The translations under genes and the position numbers were made by a program. The notes under the pieces were generated by a model, which did no database searches, was not told the origin of the DNA, and saw nothing but the letters and a program-made list of their open reading frames with translations. From Plenodomus lindquistii (taxonomy: Eukaryota > Ascomycota > Dothideomycetes > Pleosporales > Leptosphaeriaceae), in NCBI GenBank assembly GCA_025504975.1, contig JANUWI010000005.1, positions 2,418,001 to 2,482,000 of the forward strand: a stretch of 64,000 bases of DNA, given 5' to 3'. Shown one piece after another: positions 42,692-53,263 of this stretch (positions within the stretch are counted from its first letter, which is position 1; every line of letters starts with the position of its first letter).

Positions 42692-44800
42692 ATGGCGCTG
42701 CACATACCCTTCCTCTCGCGCCTGCACGTGCGCGAGTACTTTGCCCTCTTCGTGTCCGTCTGCCTCATCGCCCTCGAGTCCCTCATCGCCGTCATCACCC
42801 TCGCCCTGCCCACGCCCATCATCAACTTCTGCTACCGCCTCACACGCCGCCTGTTCAACCACCTCTCCTCGCCCTCGTCCAAGCGCGTGCGCCAGAAGAA
42901 AAAGGGCGTGTGGAGCTCCATTGCCACGGCCTCCGACTTCACCGAGCTGTGCGAGCTGTACGGCTACTACTGCGAAGAGCACATTGTGCAGACGGGCGAT
43001 GGCTACTTGCTGGGCCTGCACCGCCTCGGCTGGCGCCAGGGCGAGGAAGATGCCCGCGTCAACTCTGGCGACCGCCACAACGGAGTCAAGAAGAAGGTCG
43101 TCTACCTGCACCACGGCCTGATGATGAACAGCGAGGTCTGGGTCTGCCTGACAGAGCGCGAACGCTGCTTGCCATTTGAACTGGTGGAGCGCGGCTACGA
43201 CGTCTGGCTGGGCAACAATCGCGGCAACAAGTACTCCAAGAAGAGCGTGCACACGGCGCCCACATCCAGTGCATTTTGGAACTTCAGCATGGACCAATTC
43301 GCTTTTCACGACATTCCCGATTCCATCGAGTATATTCTGGAGACGACACACCAGCCGAGTCTGTCGTATATTGGCTTCTCGCAGGGCACAGCACAGGCTT
43401 TTGCGACCTTGTCCATTCATCCGACGTTGAATGAAAAGGTGGATGTGTTCATTGCACTCGCACCGGCCATGTCGCCAAAGGGTGTCGCATCAGGCATCGT
43501 CGATTCTTTTGTCAAGGCGTCGCCCGATATTCTCTACTTGGCCTTTGGTCGCAAGGCCATCCTTGCATCCACAACAATGTGGCAGTCCATCCTTTATCCG
43601 CCAATCTTCGTCCGCATCATTGATACCTCCCTTCGATTCCTCTTTGGCTGGACAGCCGTCAATATCGCACCGCACCAGAAGCTCGCTGCTTACCCACATC
43701 TTTACTCGTATAGCTCTACCAAGAGTGTAGTCCACTGGTTCCAGATCATCCGCAATGGTACTTTCCAAATGTACGACGACGATGGACCAAGCCCACTTTC
43801 AAATCGCAGCAAATACTACAAGGTCGCCAAGTTCCCCACTCGCAACATTAAAACACCCATTGTGGTCATCTACGGAGGTTCGGATAGTCTTGTCGACATG
43901 GACATCATGCTCAAGGAGCTTCCTCGCCACACCGTCACCAAAGAGATCCCACACTACGAGCATCTCGACTTTCTCTGGGGTGAATCCGTCCACACCCTCG
44001 TTTTTCCCCATGTCTTCGACGCCCTAGACAAACACGCACACAAAGACGACAGCTGTGCGCTCGAAGGCCAAAAGGAAAAGCGCTGGCGTTCACCCGGTCG
44101 ATACCGCGGCCTCCTCACTCAAGCCGAGCGCCCAACCTTAGTAGAAGAAGACGAAGAAGCCGGCGATGAAAGCGCAACATCCCCCATTGGCCTTCGCTCT
44201 CGTAAAGTCCGCCCCCTCTCCATGGACGGCGCGCTCCTCGAAGATCTACCCCCTTCCAACCTACCAAGCCCTCTTCCCGCATCTACAGTCCCCCACCTCG
44301 CCAGCTATGAAGCCCGCACAAATACCAGATCCGTCCACTCGCCTCCCCGCCGCACACTCATGTCCCCCCCACCTACATCCCGCGTGCCAGACGCCGCAGT
44401 AACAACCAGTCCCAACAACTCCGTCGGCGGTTCCCACGCCACAAACCAGACCTCCACATCCCGCCCCGAAGGCTGGTGGTCCAGCGACGAAGTCGCAGGC
44501 ACAGAGCCCAGTCAACCCACCACACCAAAACGCCGCGGCAGCATCGGCAGCGAGAGCCAGAAGAGCGTCATGTCAGGGGGAGCGCTGGGTGGCAAGTTTA
44601 GCAACAAGGGGATCAGTGTGGGCGCCGGACGGCCGGTGAGTAGTGTTGATGTGGGGCAAGGGAGGGGTGTCCATGGTGGGAGTGAAGGGAATGGGGAGAC
44701 GTTTCTGGAGAGGGCGGGTGCGGGTGTAGGTGTAGGTGCGGAAGACAGGAGAAGTAGTAAGGGCAAGTTGGTTAAAAAGAAGAGAGTTAGTCTTGCGTGA
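42692..44800 (+). CDS. AB-hydrolase lipase, steryl ester hydrolase family
   Basis: A single-exon frame of 702 residues from ATG 42692; an earlier in-frame start at 42539 has no family support. Residues ~12-40 form a membrane-embedded hydrophobic segment. The AB-hydrolase-associated lipase region follows (YCEEHIVQTGDGYLLGLHR; LHHGLMMNSEVW). Nucleophile Ser230 lies in GFSQG, Asp398 in GGSDSLVD and His424 in HYEHLDFLWG, so the catalytic triad is complete. This matches the TGL1/YEH-type steryl ester hydrolases and acid lipases, which work on lipid droplets or membranes. The last ~230 residues are a Ser/Pro/Thr-rich, probably disordered tail, likely regulatory. The long minus-strand frame opposite is a shadow. 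Confidence 0.88.
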   Translation: MALHIPFLSRLHVREYFALFVSVCLIALESLIAVITLALPTPIINFCYRLTRRLFNHLSSPSSKRVRQKKKGVWSSIATASDFTELCELYGYYCEEHIVQTGDGYLLGLHRLGWRQGEEDARVNSGDRHNGVKKKVVYLHHGLMMNSEVWVCLTERERCLPFELVERGYDVWLGNNRGNKYSKKSVHTAPTSSAFWNFSMDQFAFHDIPDSIEYILETTHQPSLSYIGFSQGTAQAFATLSIHPTLNEKVDVFIALAPAMSPKGVASGIVDSFVKASPDILYLAFGRKAILASTTMWQSILYPPIFVRIIDTSLRFLFGWTAVNIAPHQKLAAYPHLYSYSSTKSVVHWFQIIRNGTFQMYDDDGPSPLSNRSKYYKVAKFPTRNIKTPIVVIYGGSDSLVDMDIMLKELPRHTVTKEIPHYEHLDFLWGESVHTLVFPHVFDALDKHAHKDDSCALEGQKEKRWRSPGRYRGLLTQAERPTLVEEDEEAGDESATSPIGLRSRKVRPLSMDGALLEDLPPSNLPSPLPASTVPHLASYEARTNTRSVHSPPRRTLMSPPPTSRVPDAAVTTSPNNSVGGSHATNQTSTSRPEGWWSSDEVAGTEPSQPTTPKRRGSIGSESQKSVMSGGALGGKFSNKGISVGAGRPVSSVDVGQGRGVHGGSEGNGETFLERAGAGVGVGAEDRRSSKGKLVKKKRVSLA

Positions 44801-45187
44801 GTGAGTTTGTATATATGTTGTTTTTTGGAGAAGATTGGAAACTGACTGTTAAGCAGTCATAGCTTGGGTTTTGTCCTGCGTGTGATGTGGAGGATGCGGA
44901 GTGAAGAGAGTGCAATACATTGATTGTGCCTTGGGGGTATGAAAGGGAAATGTGGCGCAAGGGACTTGGCTCAAATAGACCAAAATGATAAGATATTTCC
45001 ACATGTGCACTCTTTTTCCATCTGATTTACATTGCCAACTTCGACCCCGCACAAAAAAAACCCCCCCATCTCATCTCCGGAATATCCAGCACCGACCACA
45101 GGTTTTCGCAACCATCGACAAGCCCATAGTAGGAGCAAAAAAGCAAAGGTAGGAGAGTCAAACTCCCTTGTCTGAAGCATTATCGGA
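44801..45187. other. intergenic
   Basis: 3' flank of the lipase and the region downstream of tRNA-Val. A T-rich minus-strand run (AAAAAAAA on plus near 45053-45060) lies downstream of the tRNA but too far off to be its terminator with certainty. Confidence 0.4.
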
Positions 45188-45271
45188 TGATTCAATCGAG
45201 GTTCGAACTCGAGACCTTTCGCGCACAGCAGTATGTGAGGCGAACGTGATAACCAACTACACCACCGAACC
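45188..45271 (-). tRNA. tRNA-Val(CAC) with 10-nt intron
   Basis: Reading the minus strand from 45271: acceptor GGTTCGG pairs with TTGAATC (with G-U pairs); D-arm GTG/CAC; anticodon stem TTCGC/GCGAA; T-arm TCGAG/CTCGA with loop TTCGAAC. A-box-like and B-box-like (GTTCGAACC) promoters are present. Anticodon CAC is at 45237-45235. Ten extra nucleotides (45233-45224) lie after position 37, the canonical intron site, leaving a 7-nt loop once removed. CCA is not encoded, as expected. Confidence 0.93.
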
Positions 45272-45715
45272 GATTTGCTGATGGAAGAATTGCAAGATTG
45301 TTGCAATATAATTTTTACAAATTGACGAGTAAGAAGATTCTGGTGTGGAAGTTTTATCGCGTGATGCGGGCTGATGGGAACGTTAGTGGAAAGTGGGGCT
45401 AGACTGGCATGGATCACCTGACGTCTAACGTCTGGTCAGACGGTTGATTGGTAGGTATAGTAAGACGAGGTGACGCGTGAACAGCAAGCCTACTGTAGTG
45501 CGCTTGCTCAGCACTTCGCGTGCCATGTTGTAAGCTGGCGTATCTTCCAGACTCTGATTGTGTCTTGCCGTTGCGCATCAATTCTTAATTCGAGATTCGT
45601 GAAGACTACTTCCGCTGGAGGGAGATAGACATCCTGTGCAAAAGAGCTTGGAAGTTGTATTGACGTGGACTCTGCTACGCCTGATTCTGTCAGCGTACAC
45701 ATACCCAGAGTAGAA
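45272..45715. other. intergenic
   Basis: 5' flank of tRNA-Val and of the nitronate monooxygenase copy. Nothing else recognised. Confidence 0.45.
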
Positions 45716-46736
45716 ATGCCATCACTCAAAGAACATCTTCCATGGATAAGCTCCCCCATCATCGTCAATGCGCCCATGGCAGGCTTCGCAGGCGGCAAAC
45801 TCGCTGCTGCTGTGACACTCGCTGGTGGACTGGGCATGATAGGCAGTGACAACCACATAGACCCCCTGCGCAACGAGCTCGCCATCGCATCCTCCGCCCT
45901 TCCCCCATCCCCATCCTCCTCCCTCCTCCCCATCGGCATCGGCATCCTATGCTTCCTGCTAGACATCCCCTCCATCCTATCCATCATCACAGACTACAAA
46001 CCCACCGTAATCTGGCTCTTCGCCGCCAACAATATCAACGACTACGCAGAGTGGACCACCGTTCTGCGCAGCGCCTCACCAAAAACCCAAAATCTGGATT
46101 CAAACAGGCAGCGTGACCTCAGCCCTGTACCTCGCGCGCAACGCCTGCCCCTCTGCACTCGTCCTCCAAGGCGCCGGCGCAGGGGGCCACGGCTACGAAA
46201 AGACTGCTGGGATTATCTCCCTGCTTTCTAAAACCAGCGATGCGCTTGCACGCGCGGGTTTCGCACATATTCCGCTCGTTGCGGCAGGCGGGGTGGCAGA
46301 TGGGCGCGGAGTCGCAGCCGCACAGGCCGTGGTAATGGGCATGCGGTTCCTCACCTCAAGTGAAGTGACTATTCATCCGAAATATCAGGCTGTGGTGCTG
46401 GAGGCGAGGGATGGGGGACAGGTTACGGTGCGCTTGAAGGTGTTTGATGAGTTGAGGGGGCCGAGTGTGTGGCCTGGGGAATACGATGGGAGGAGTTTGA
46501 GGATGAGGAGTTTTAGAGAGGTGCAGGAGGGGGTGCAGCTGGAAGAGGTGAGGAGGAGGGTGAGGGAGGAGGTTAAGGGGGTGGATGGGGGGTTTGGGGT
46601 TGGGCTTCAGGGACGGGCGGCGATTTGGGCGGGGACGGGGGTGGGGTTGGTGAGGGGGGTTGAGGGGGCGCGGGAGATTGTGGAGGGGATAAGGAGGGAC
46701 GTTGGGGAGGTTTTGGGGAGGGTTGCGAGACTTTAG
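45716..46736 (+). pseudogene. nitronate monooxygenase with one-base frameshift
   Basis: From ATG 45716 the protein reads SSPIIVNAPMAGFAGGKLA..., the FMN-binding start of nitronate monooxygenases (former 2-nitropropane dioxygenases), and runs to about 46085 (WTTVLRSASPKT). The family text then continues in the +1 frame, KIWIQTGSV..., with LVLQGAGAGGHG and IPLVAAGGVADG (FMN phosphate-binding loop), to the stop at 46736. The break lies in AAAAACCCAAAATC (46081-46094); one surplus C in CCC would explain it. No GT..AG intron can bridge it. Either a recent inactivation or a sequencing error in a homopolymer-rich stretch. The rest (about 340 residues) is intact, with no other stop. Such enzymes oxidise alkyl nitronates, including 3-nitropropionate. 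Confidence 0.8.
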
Positions 46737-47281
46737 GTAGGGTTTGTTTGGTAGGCGCAGATGATTTGATAGGGACACGTCCTCATCGGAGAGAGTTCGA
46801 GAAGTGAGCTCGTGAAGATATTGTTAAAGCGTCGAAAGTCTGAGATCCGCATATTCGCGAGGTAGACGTGGATGAATGTACGACTACCTACAAACCAAAG
46901 TCGTCGAAGTCATGAGTGCCGTATGCCTTGGTGGGAACTGTTGGTTGTGCATTGGTCGCGACAGTGAATGAGGGTGAATACCGTTCGAGCTTCGATATTT
47001 TGGTAGAGCAAAAACTACAGTTTGCCCTGCGATGGGCTGAGGAGAGCATGAGTTGATTCGAAAAGGTGAGGCTGTGACTTGCAATTTGAGCAAACATGCA
47101 GCCTCGTCCTCGCATGCAGGTGGTCGTCTCGATCGGGCTAGCTTCATATACGGACGATCAGGCTGCTGCCTACATCGTTCTTCCCCGCTCTTACAACATT
47201 TCATCCAACATGGGGTCAGCTGCCGGCAACGAACCCTGATACCTCTCCAAGAGGCCGGCATAGCGTCCAACAAGAGTTACC
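46737..47281. other. intergenic, no supported gene
   Basis: Promoter region of the HET-domain gene. Short frames only. Confidence 0.45.
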
Positions 47282-49347
47282 ATGGCTTCACGAGAGCCCC
47301 CTCCGTTCGTCACACACAGATGCCGATCTTGTGAACACCTTGATACCGATAATTATTTTGATGTGGTTCCCGAAACACGCCTGGTTCATGCTAGGACAAG
47401 GGAATGCATGCCTGATTCATGCCTTTTCGCGCAATTCATCATATCATGTGTTCGCTGGATCCAGGAAACGTCCCCGAAAGTGATACGGAACGTGGAGGCG
47501 ACCAGAGACGGATACATCAACGTCTGGTACCAACATGAAAATTATTCCAAAAGTGCTTTTGAATGTCTCCAGTTATCCAGTGGTCAGGACGAGTTATGTA
47601 CGTAAGCAATCGGTGGTTCGAAGCATTGTGGTTCTGCTGATCTTGTGCAGCTGGTATTAGCGGCGAGCTTCAGTCGTTGGAACGGCGTAGTACCACGAGG
47701 ATCCTACCTGCGGGAACATCATCCGAAGAGTCTTTACGAATGGTCGCAGATCTGCTCGACGAATGTCTCAACACGCATGATGGATGCCGTAAACGTTGGG
47801 AGCACGATCCAGACGGAAGGGCCCAGAATCTTCGGTTCCTTCACATCCAAGAGACATCATTGAAGTTGACGGAAATGGCACGGCCTACCCGATACGTTGC
47901 TCTAAGCCATTGTTGGGGATCTGGTGCTGAGATTCTTAGGACAACGACACAGACCTTCCAAGACTTCAAAACACATGGGATAGCCGTCATCAACCTTCCA
48001 AGAACATATCAAGACGCAGTGGAGATTAGCCAGAGATTAGGAATCCAGTACTTGTGGATCGATAGTCTTTGCATCATCCAGGACGATCCTGAAGACTGGC
48101 GAAATCAGGCTTCACGTATGGCAGAAGTCTATCAAGGCTCAACCATTACGATAGCAGCTTCCAGAGCTGAAAACCCATCTCAGGGTTGCTTTACTAAGAT
48201 CCCTCTGATTTGCCAGGGCGAGACGTTGCCAGACTATCCAGACATCGTGATACGCCGTGCGTTTATCCCTCCCACCACCTGCCAAACAAGTTACGGGGAT
48301 CCCGATCCATGGCCAATCTATAAGCGAGCCTGGACATATCAAGAGCTTGTTCTTTCGCCTCGCGTCATCCATTTCCACGACGAATTGATGTGGTATTGCG
48401 CTACACTTGGACAGCGAAATCAAAGTGTGGCACAGAACGTCCAAGCGACATACCCTCAACCTGGCAACTGTTCGGAACCTAGATCGGTAATAGATCTCCA
48501 ACATGATTGGTACAACACTGTGAAAGAATACTCATGGCGGGCTTTGACAGTCCCTACTGATAAATTGCCAGCGATCGCAGCATTAGCATCACGACAGCAA
48601 GAGCTACGAGTCAACGACCAATATTTGGCTGGACTCTGGAAAGATACCCTATTGCCTGATCTACTGTGGTGTATGCGTCATCCTGAGGTGGAAGTACCAG
48701 GGGGCACAATTACCAGCGGCAACATCCCCTCTTGGTCGTGGGCATCGAAAACAGGGGGCGTATTTTGGTGCCCAACGATATACCCCATGCAGTTGAGGTG
48801 TGTCAAAGTTATGGATGTGAATTACATTATGAAGGGTCCCATCTTCTCTGGCGCCATCACAAAAGCCGAGATCGTGCTGAAAGCACCCATGATCTCTAGG
48901 ACCACTTTGCGAGACACAAGGCTTGTTAAGCGTTTTCAACAATTGCCTAATCGCGATGAGGCACAAATTTCACATCCTGATAGTGCACTACTGGATATAG
49001 TTGCTGTAAGATGCATATACGACAACGCAAGACCGACGCCGTCGATGGGCATTGGCGCACAGCCAGAGTCTTTTGTCATACCACTCTGCCATCCCGACTC
49101 GCAAGTAGGGAAAGCTCGTGGTGAGCATTTTGGACTCACTGGGCTGTTAGTCATTCAAACCGCCAAACCAGGCCATTACAGACGCATTGGCATTGCTGTT
49201 ATTACTCTCCAGGGCTGCTTGCTCCTTGCTAGCAAGCGGCCAAGATTCAGATTATCCGAGAAGCACCGCTCCGCGGAAGTCGAGTACGAGGAGTTGTTCA
49301 TCGACAAAATCGAGAACATGGAAAGTCATGTCATCACTCTGGTTTGA
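47282..49347 (+). CDS. HET-domain protein
   Basis: Two exons, 47282..47597 and 47651..49347, give 670 residues. The intron GTACGT..CAG keeps phase and gives DELSGISGELQSLERR at the join. The HET domain starts near residue 187 with YVALSHCWG and continues with INLPRTYQDAVEISQRLGIQ, YLWIDSLCIIQDD and YQGSTITIAAS, the three classical HET blocks. WTYQELVLSPR follows as in most of the family. The N-terminal exon has a small Cys pair (CRSC), and the C-terminal half is less conserved. HET proteins mediate heterokaryon incompatibility and cell death after non-self recognition; fungal genomes hold many, so the specific role is unknown. An opposite-strand frame is a shadow. Confidence 0.9.
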
Positions 49348-50725
49348 CACCGTAGAGGTGCCAAAGCTTCATCTACACGCCCTGGATATCAGCCAACGAT
49401 TTGTATCCCAACACCCGTAAATAGGTTTTATTTGCACGACGCAGAACACCACTGAAGGCTGGTAGATCTAGGTCTCGGATAAGCCCGGCATCTACGCTTT
49501 TCTATGGTATTATCGATCACAAACGAACCTAAGATTGACACTGAGCGGAGGCAAACGTCCTTCGGGAACCAATACACAGTTTTTTCTCGAGCCTTGGTCA
49601 TCATCCGAGCCATTCCGGAAGTCATGTTCCCAAGAGTCAACTGCCACTTACAAAATTTCGCTGCATTCTTGCAATTCTAGTTCGTTAGCTGCAGAATAAA
49701 GTTAGCCCGGATCGAGCCCCTGCTAGTTTACGCGTCCTATCACAGCGACCGGGCTGTTAGTGTATTAGCATTGTGCAGTTTGCCTATCACTCTTGCTCCC
49801 CTCTTTCTTGGTGAAATACAGTAATTTGCAGATGTTAAAGTTGAGTAAAGTAGATCAGGTCGAACTTTTTGCTCTTGTCTACGAGGATACAGTCGGCCCA
49901 GATACGCCTTGCCTTGATCGCTACGGCTTGCTTGAGCTTGTTAAGGCAAAAGGAAGTACGAGTCGTGTCACAAAACCAGCTGTACAATGCGGCTTCGTGA
50001 ACTAACTGGTGTGCCCATGGTTTTGCCGTCCACTTTCCAAATCAACCTAAAACAGGGGTTGTTAAAATATGCATTACCATTTCTTATATTCACACAAATT
50101 CGAGACACCTGAAAGGCTGCAATGTCAAAGCTTTTAGACTACTAGGCGTGGATAATGCCTGTTGTGTATCTAGACGATCTCTAGCATGTATGCACCCATC
50201 GGGCGGTCGTAGCAAAGGGCTCTGGGCTGGAATGAAGAATGTTGTCTTTCCAGAACGTCCCCATGAGTATCCCATTGAGATCCTTTCTTAGAGTTTCGCA
50301 ATTGCTATCCAGTACATTTGTCTCTTATAACGAATCGCTAATACGGGGAATTTTGCGCAATGTAAGCATGGCTCCTACAGGAAGAGACTTTCACCAGCGT
50401 CTTGTTCGTGATGACGGTATATACCGCGAAATCAAATTGAATTTTGAGGCAGGCAGCAACCTAGAATATATGTGATGTAGAATAACAATCACCGTCTAAC
50501 TCCCTGCAGGTCGTCAAATTGCTGCATACTCTATTAATGAAACATTGGTGGACAGCGATGGCTGCTCATCACAGGGGAAGAATTATCTAGACAGGCGAAT
50601 TGGTGTACAAGGTTTTAATCTCTGACATTACAGAGAGCATTAACCTACATAGACTTCTGACAGTCAACATCTGTACAAAAGTTATGTTGAAGCAGATGCA
50701 CCCCTTCATTGTTCAAACCATAACA
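49348..50725. other. intergenic, no supported gene
   Basis: Only short frames (for example 49793-50005 and 50239-50475, plus strand) without motifs. This stretch separates the HET gene from the metabolic cluster that starts at 50726. Confidence 0.45.
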
Positions 50726-51360
50726 TCACTGATGATGCTCCTCCTTGAGCTCTTTACCCCCAATTACGATGGGATGCGCATCGACCAGGATACCAATCGT
50801 ACGAGCAGGTTTGTCTTTGGAGAGATTGATCCATCGATGTGCGGTTCCGCGTTGGATAATTTGGTCCTGCCTGAATCTTAGTACAATCTTTTATCGCCTA
50901 CAGTAGAGAGGCTATAGCTGGAACTTACACCAGGAAAGAATTCTTTCACCTCACCAGAGTCGGTCTCCATAGCTAAATGACCCTCGATACAGATAGTCGT
51001 GTCGATAGAAACAGTTCTATGCATGTGCGTGGAAGCACCTGGTGCGTAGTTGACCATCACCATATTGACGCCATTTGGTATGGAGGGACTCAAATTATAC
51101 TGAGATGCAGGATTTGACTCATCGGATGAGAGGTAGGCTTTGAGGTCTGCGTCGCCGTTCATCTGTTCTGGGACACTAGTCATAGCGTATGTATGCGCAG
51201 ATTCGAAGTCGCCGAAGGACCGGAAAAGGATCGGTGGATCTTCGAGGTAGATGGCTTTCCCTTCGTCGTTGTGTCCGCTGATGTATCGACGGGGAACACG
51301 CATGCCATATTGGCTTCCTGGACCCGCAGTGCCGGTGACCTTCAGTTTCTCCGAAACCAT
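50726..51360 (-). CDS. small cupin-domain protein
   Basis: Two exons, complement(50726..50866, 50929..51360), give 190 residues. The first exon ends EFFPG at a GTAAGT donor, and the second starts DQIIQRGTAHRWIN, rebuilding cupin motif 2 (PGD...H-x3-N). Motif 1 is ASTHMHRTVSID. An unspliced reading would stop at 50878 and lose motif 2. Cupins of this short single-domain type are metal-dependent oxygenases, isomerases, decarboxylases or lyases, so the reaction is open. Divergent from the SDR gene with a 500-bp shared promoter, it is probably co-regulated and part of the same pathway. Confidence 0.85.
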
Positions 51361-51861
51361 AATGCTCTTGTGAAGTCAATGCGTTCTGAATATTTGATGC
51401 CTTTAGGTAGATGCAAGTGTTTTGTAATTATTGCGTAGAACGCGCATTTTAAGACTGCGCGTCTGTTGTCAATTGTAAGCACTCATCGCCGGCCGTCCCG
51501 CCCATAGGTATTCTACGGGACTCACACATCTCAAAGCCGGCGGAGGCGGTCTCTCCCTCAGAATGACCGCGGTTCTGTGGTTCGACTGTATGTATGTGCT
51601 TCCGGCCGAGTTCTGCATGAACGGTGGGCTGCCGGAACTCGGAATCTGCAAGCCGGAAACAGCACTATGGAACGATCTGTCGCATACAGTCTTCCAAACT
51701 TCATCCGCGAACGAAATCGTGTGGAGGGAATGATGCCCATAAGATATGTCGTGAACCCGGCTATGATCGGTATAAAGTAACGACAGCTGCTCTCCTGATA
51801 GTGATTTACTGGAACGGTCTACAAACTCAACAATCTAACATTGCCACTCCAAATTCTAACG
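51361..51861. promoter_or_regulatory. divergent promoter with nested CCGGAA palindromes
   Basis: Between the cupin and SDR starts. Outer arms TTCCGGC (51601-51607) and GCCGGAA (51653-51659) enclose inner arms CCGAGTTC (51607-51614) and GAACTCGG (51636-51643). Other CGG/CCG motifs occur nearby (CCGCGG near 51570). TATAAA at 51771 fits the SDR start 90 bp on. Such CGG-containing palindromes are typical Zn2Cys6 sites; the regulator at 58539-61359 is the obvious candidate (inference). Confidence 0.6.
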
Positions 51862-52746
51862 ATGGAGATAACCACCGGTACTGTCGCAGTTGTGACCGGA
51901 GCAAGCAGTGGTATGGGAGAATCTATCGCCCGTTGGCTTGCGAAGAGCGGAGCATCGGTCGTCATCGCCGACGTTGACGAAGAAGGCGCAAAAAAGGTTG
52001 CAGCACAAATTACCCAAGAATTCAAAACCCAAACTTTCAGTGTTAAGACTGACGTATCCAAACTTGAAGAGGTGGAAAAGTTGGCCTCCATCGCATACGA
52101 AAAGTTCGGCAAAGTTGATATTCTTGTCAACAATGCTGGAGTTACTATGCGGCCCTTTAGGGCTTCTTGGGATACATCGTACAACGATTTCCAGTGGATT
52201 TTTTCAATTAATTGGTGGGGTGTACTGCACGGTCATCATGCGTTCGTACCCCGCATGAGACAGACTCCTGGCCCAAAGCACATCATCAACACCTCCTCGG
52301 CTGCTACTCTCTTGGATGTAGCTGGCCACTCTGCATATCAGGCCAGTAAAGGAGCTGTCGATGGCTTTTCAAACGCTGCTCGTAAGGAATTGGCGACGCA
52401 AAACATTGCCGTGAGCATCCTGTACCCTGGTCCGGTCCGAACGCGAATCGTAACCAGCGAGCGTCTTCGGCCAGCCGATGACCAGTCCGAGAAGCGTGGC
52501 GTCAAGCCATGGAGCGATTACTTACCAGAACCCGCAATTCCCGCATTGAAAAAATCTCAAGGAGAAGACCCCAGTTTCCCCGAGAGTCCCGACCAATACA
52601 TCAACCCCAGCGAAGTCGGCCGCTTTGTCGTCGAGGGAATCCGCGAGAACAAACCCTATATCATGACACACCCGATTGAGAAAAAGATCTTGGATGATCG
52701 TAGTACCAGTCTCATTGCCGGAGAGCCTCGTAGGGCGGCCAAATAG
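51862..52746 (+). CDS. short-chain dehydrogenase/reductase
   Basis: A single-exon 294-residue frame from ATG 51862; the open frame begins at a TTG 21 bp earlier. The cofactor motif TGASSGMG is at residues 12-19, DV near 65-70, NNAG near 90, a serine in NTSSAA, and the catalytic YQASK near 160. This is a classical SDR, complete and of usual length plus a C-terminal extension (~240-294) with motifs of its own. It interconverts an alcohol and a carbonyl with NAD(P)H; the arrangement after TG does not let me choose NAD over NADP. Placed in the oxygenase cluster, it likely acts on the oxidised intermediate. Confidence 0.9.
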   Translation: MEITTGTVAVVTGASSGMGESIARWLAKSGASVVIADVDEEGAKKVAAQITQEFKTQTFSVKTDVSKLEEVEKLASIAYEKFGKVDILVNNAGVTMRPFRASWDTSYNDFQWIFSINWWGVLHGHHAFVPRMRQTPGPKHIINTSSAATLLDVAGHSAYQASKGAVDGFSNAARKELATQNIAVSILYPGPVRTRIVTSERLRPADDQSEKRGVKPWSDYLPEPAIPALKKSQGEDPSFPESPDQYINPSEVGRFVVEGIRENKPYIMTHPIEKKILDDRSTSLIAGEPRRAAK

Positions 52747-53263
52747 AAGATGGAATAGATGAAGGCAAATATCAGGGCCGTGGATTTCAATGGACAGAAG
52801 TTTCTCGTTCGTTCCTGTACATAAGGAAATAACGGTTTCATAATGCTTTCCTTTCACCCCCGCCCCCCCACCTACTGTGTACACACACTCCGCCCCAAAA
52901 CATCAGCAATTGGCAATTGTTGCCGTGCTGGAAGAAGAAAGTACAGAGCAGTTGAATTGCAAGCTAGTCTCACCGGTATCGTTGGCAGAGCAAAGTGAGA
53001 ACATGTGACAATCTATATGCCCCGAAATCCGGGAGTCGCGTGACTTACCCAACTCACGGGCATCAAACACAACGGCTTGGTTTGGGAACTAGTCTAAAAA
53101 AACGCTTTGTAGTCCCTGCATGGTGACGGTCAGCAAATGCAATAATGTTCAATACCAGAATAGATCCACCATACATAAGACGACCTGTCCATCAGAGTTA
53201 ACACTATGTACAACCAATGTCGTTCCCGCTATCCTGTTTTCCTTGCTAGCAAGGATCCGGAAA
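52747..53263. other. intergenic between convergent genes
   Basis: 3' flanks of the SDR (plus) and the lyase-like gene (minus). Nothing else recognised. Confidence 0.5.

Noticed and set aside
42629..43420. 263-residue minus-strand frame opposite the lipase
   Set aside because: Shadow of the lipase coding strand, which has a complete catalytic triad. The opposite frame has repetitive Val/Ala/Glu text without motifs.
46356..46778. 140-residue minus-strand Pro/His-rich frame
   Set aside because: It is the complement of the Gly/Glu/Arg-rich end of the nitronate monooxygenase copy.
50878..51360. Cupin gene read as an unspliced 160-residue protein
   Set aside because: That reading lacks cupin motif 2; removing the GTAAGT..CAG intron restores it exactly, so the spliced model is preferred.
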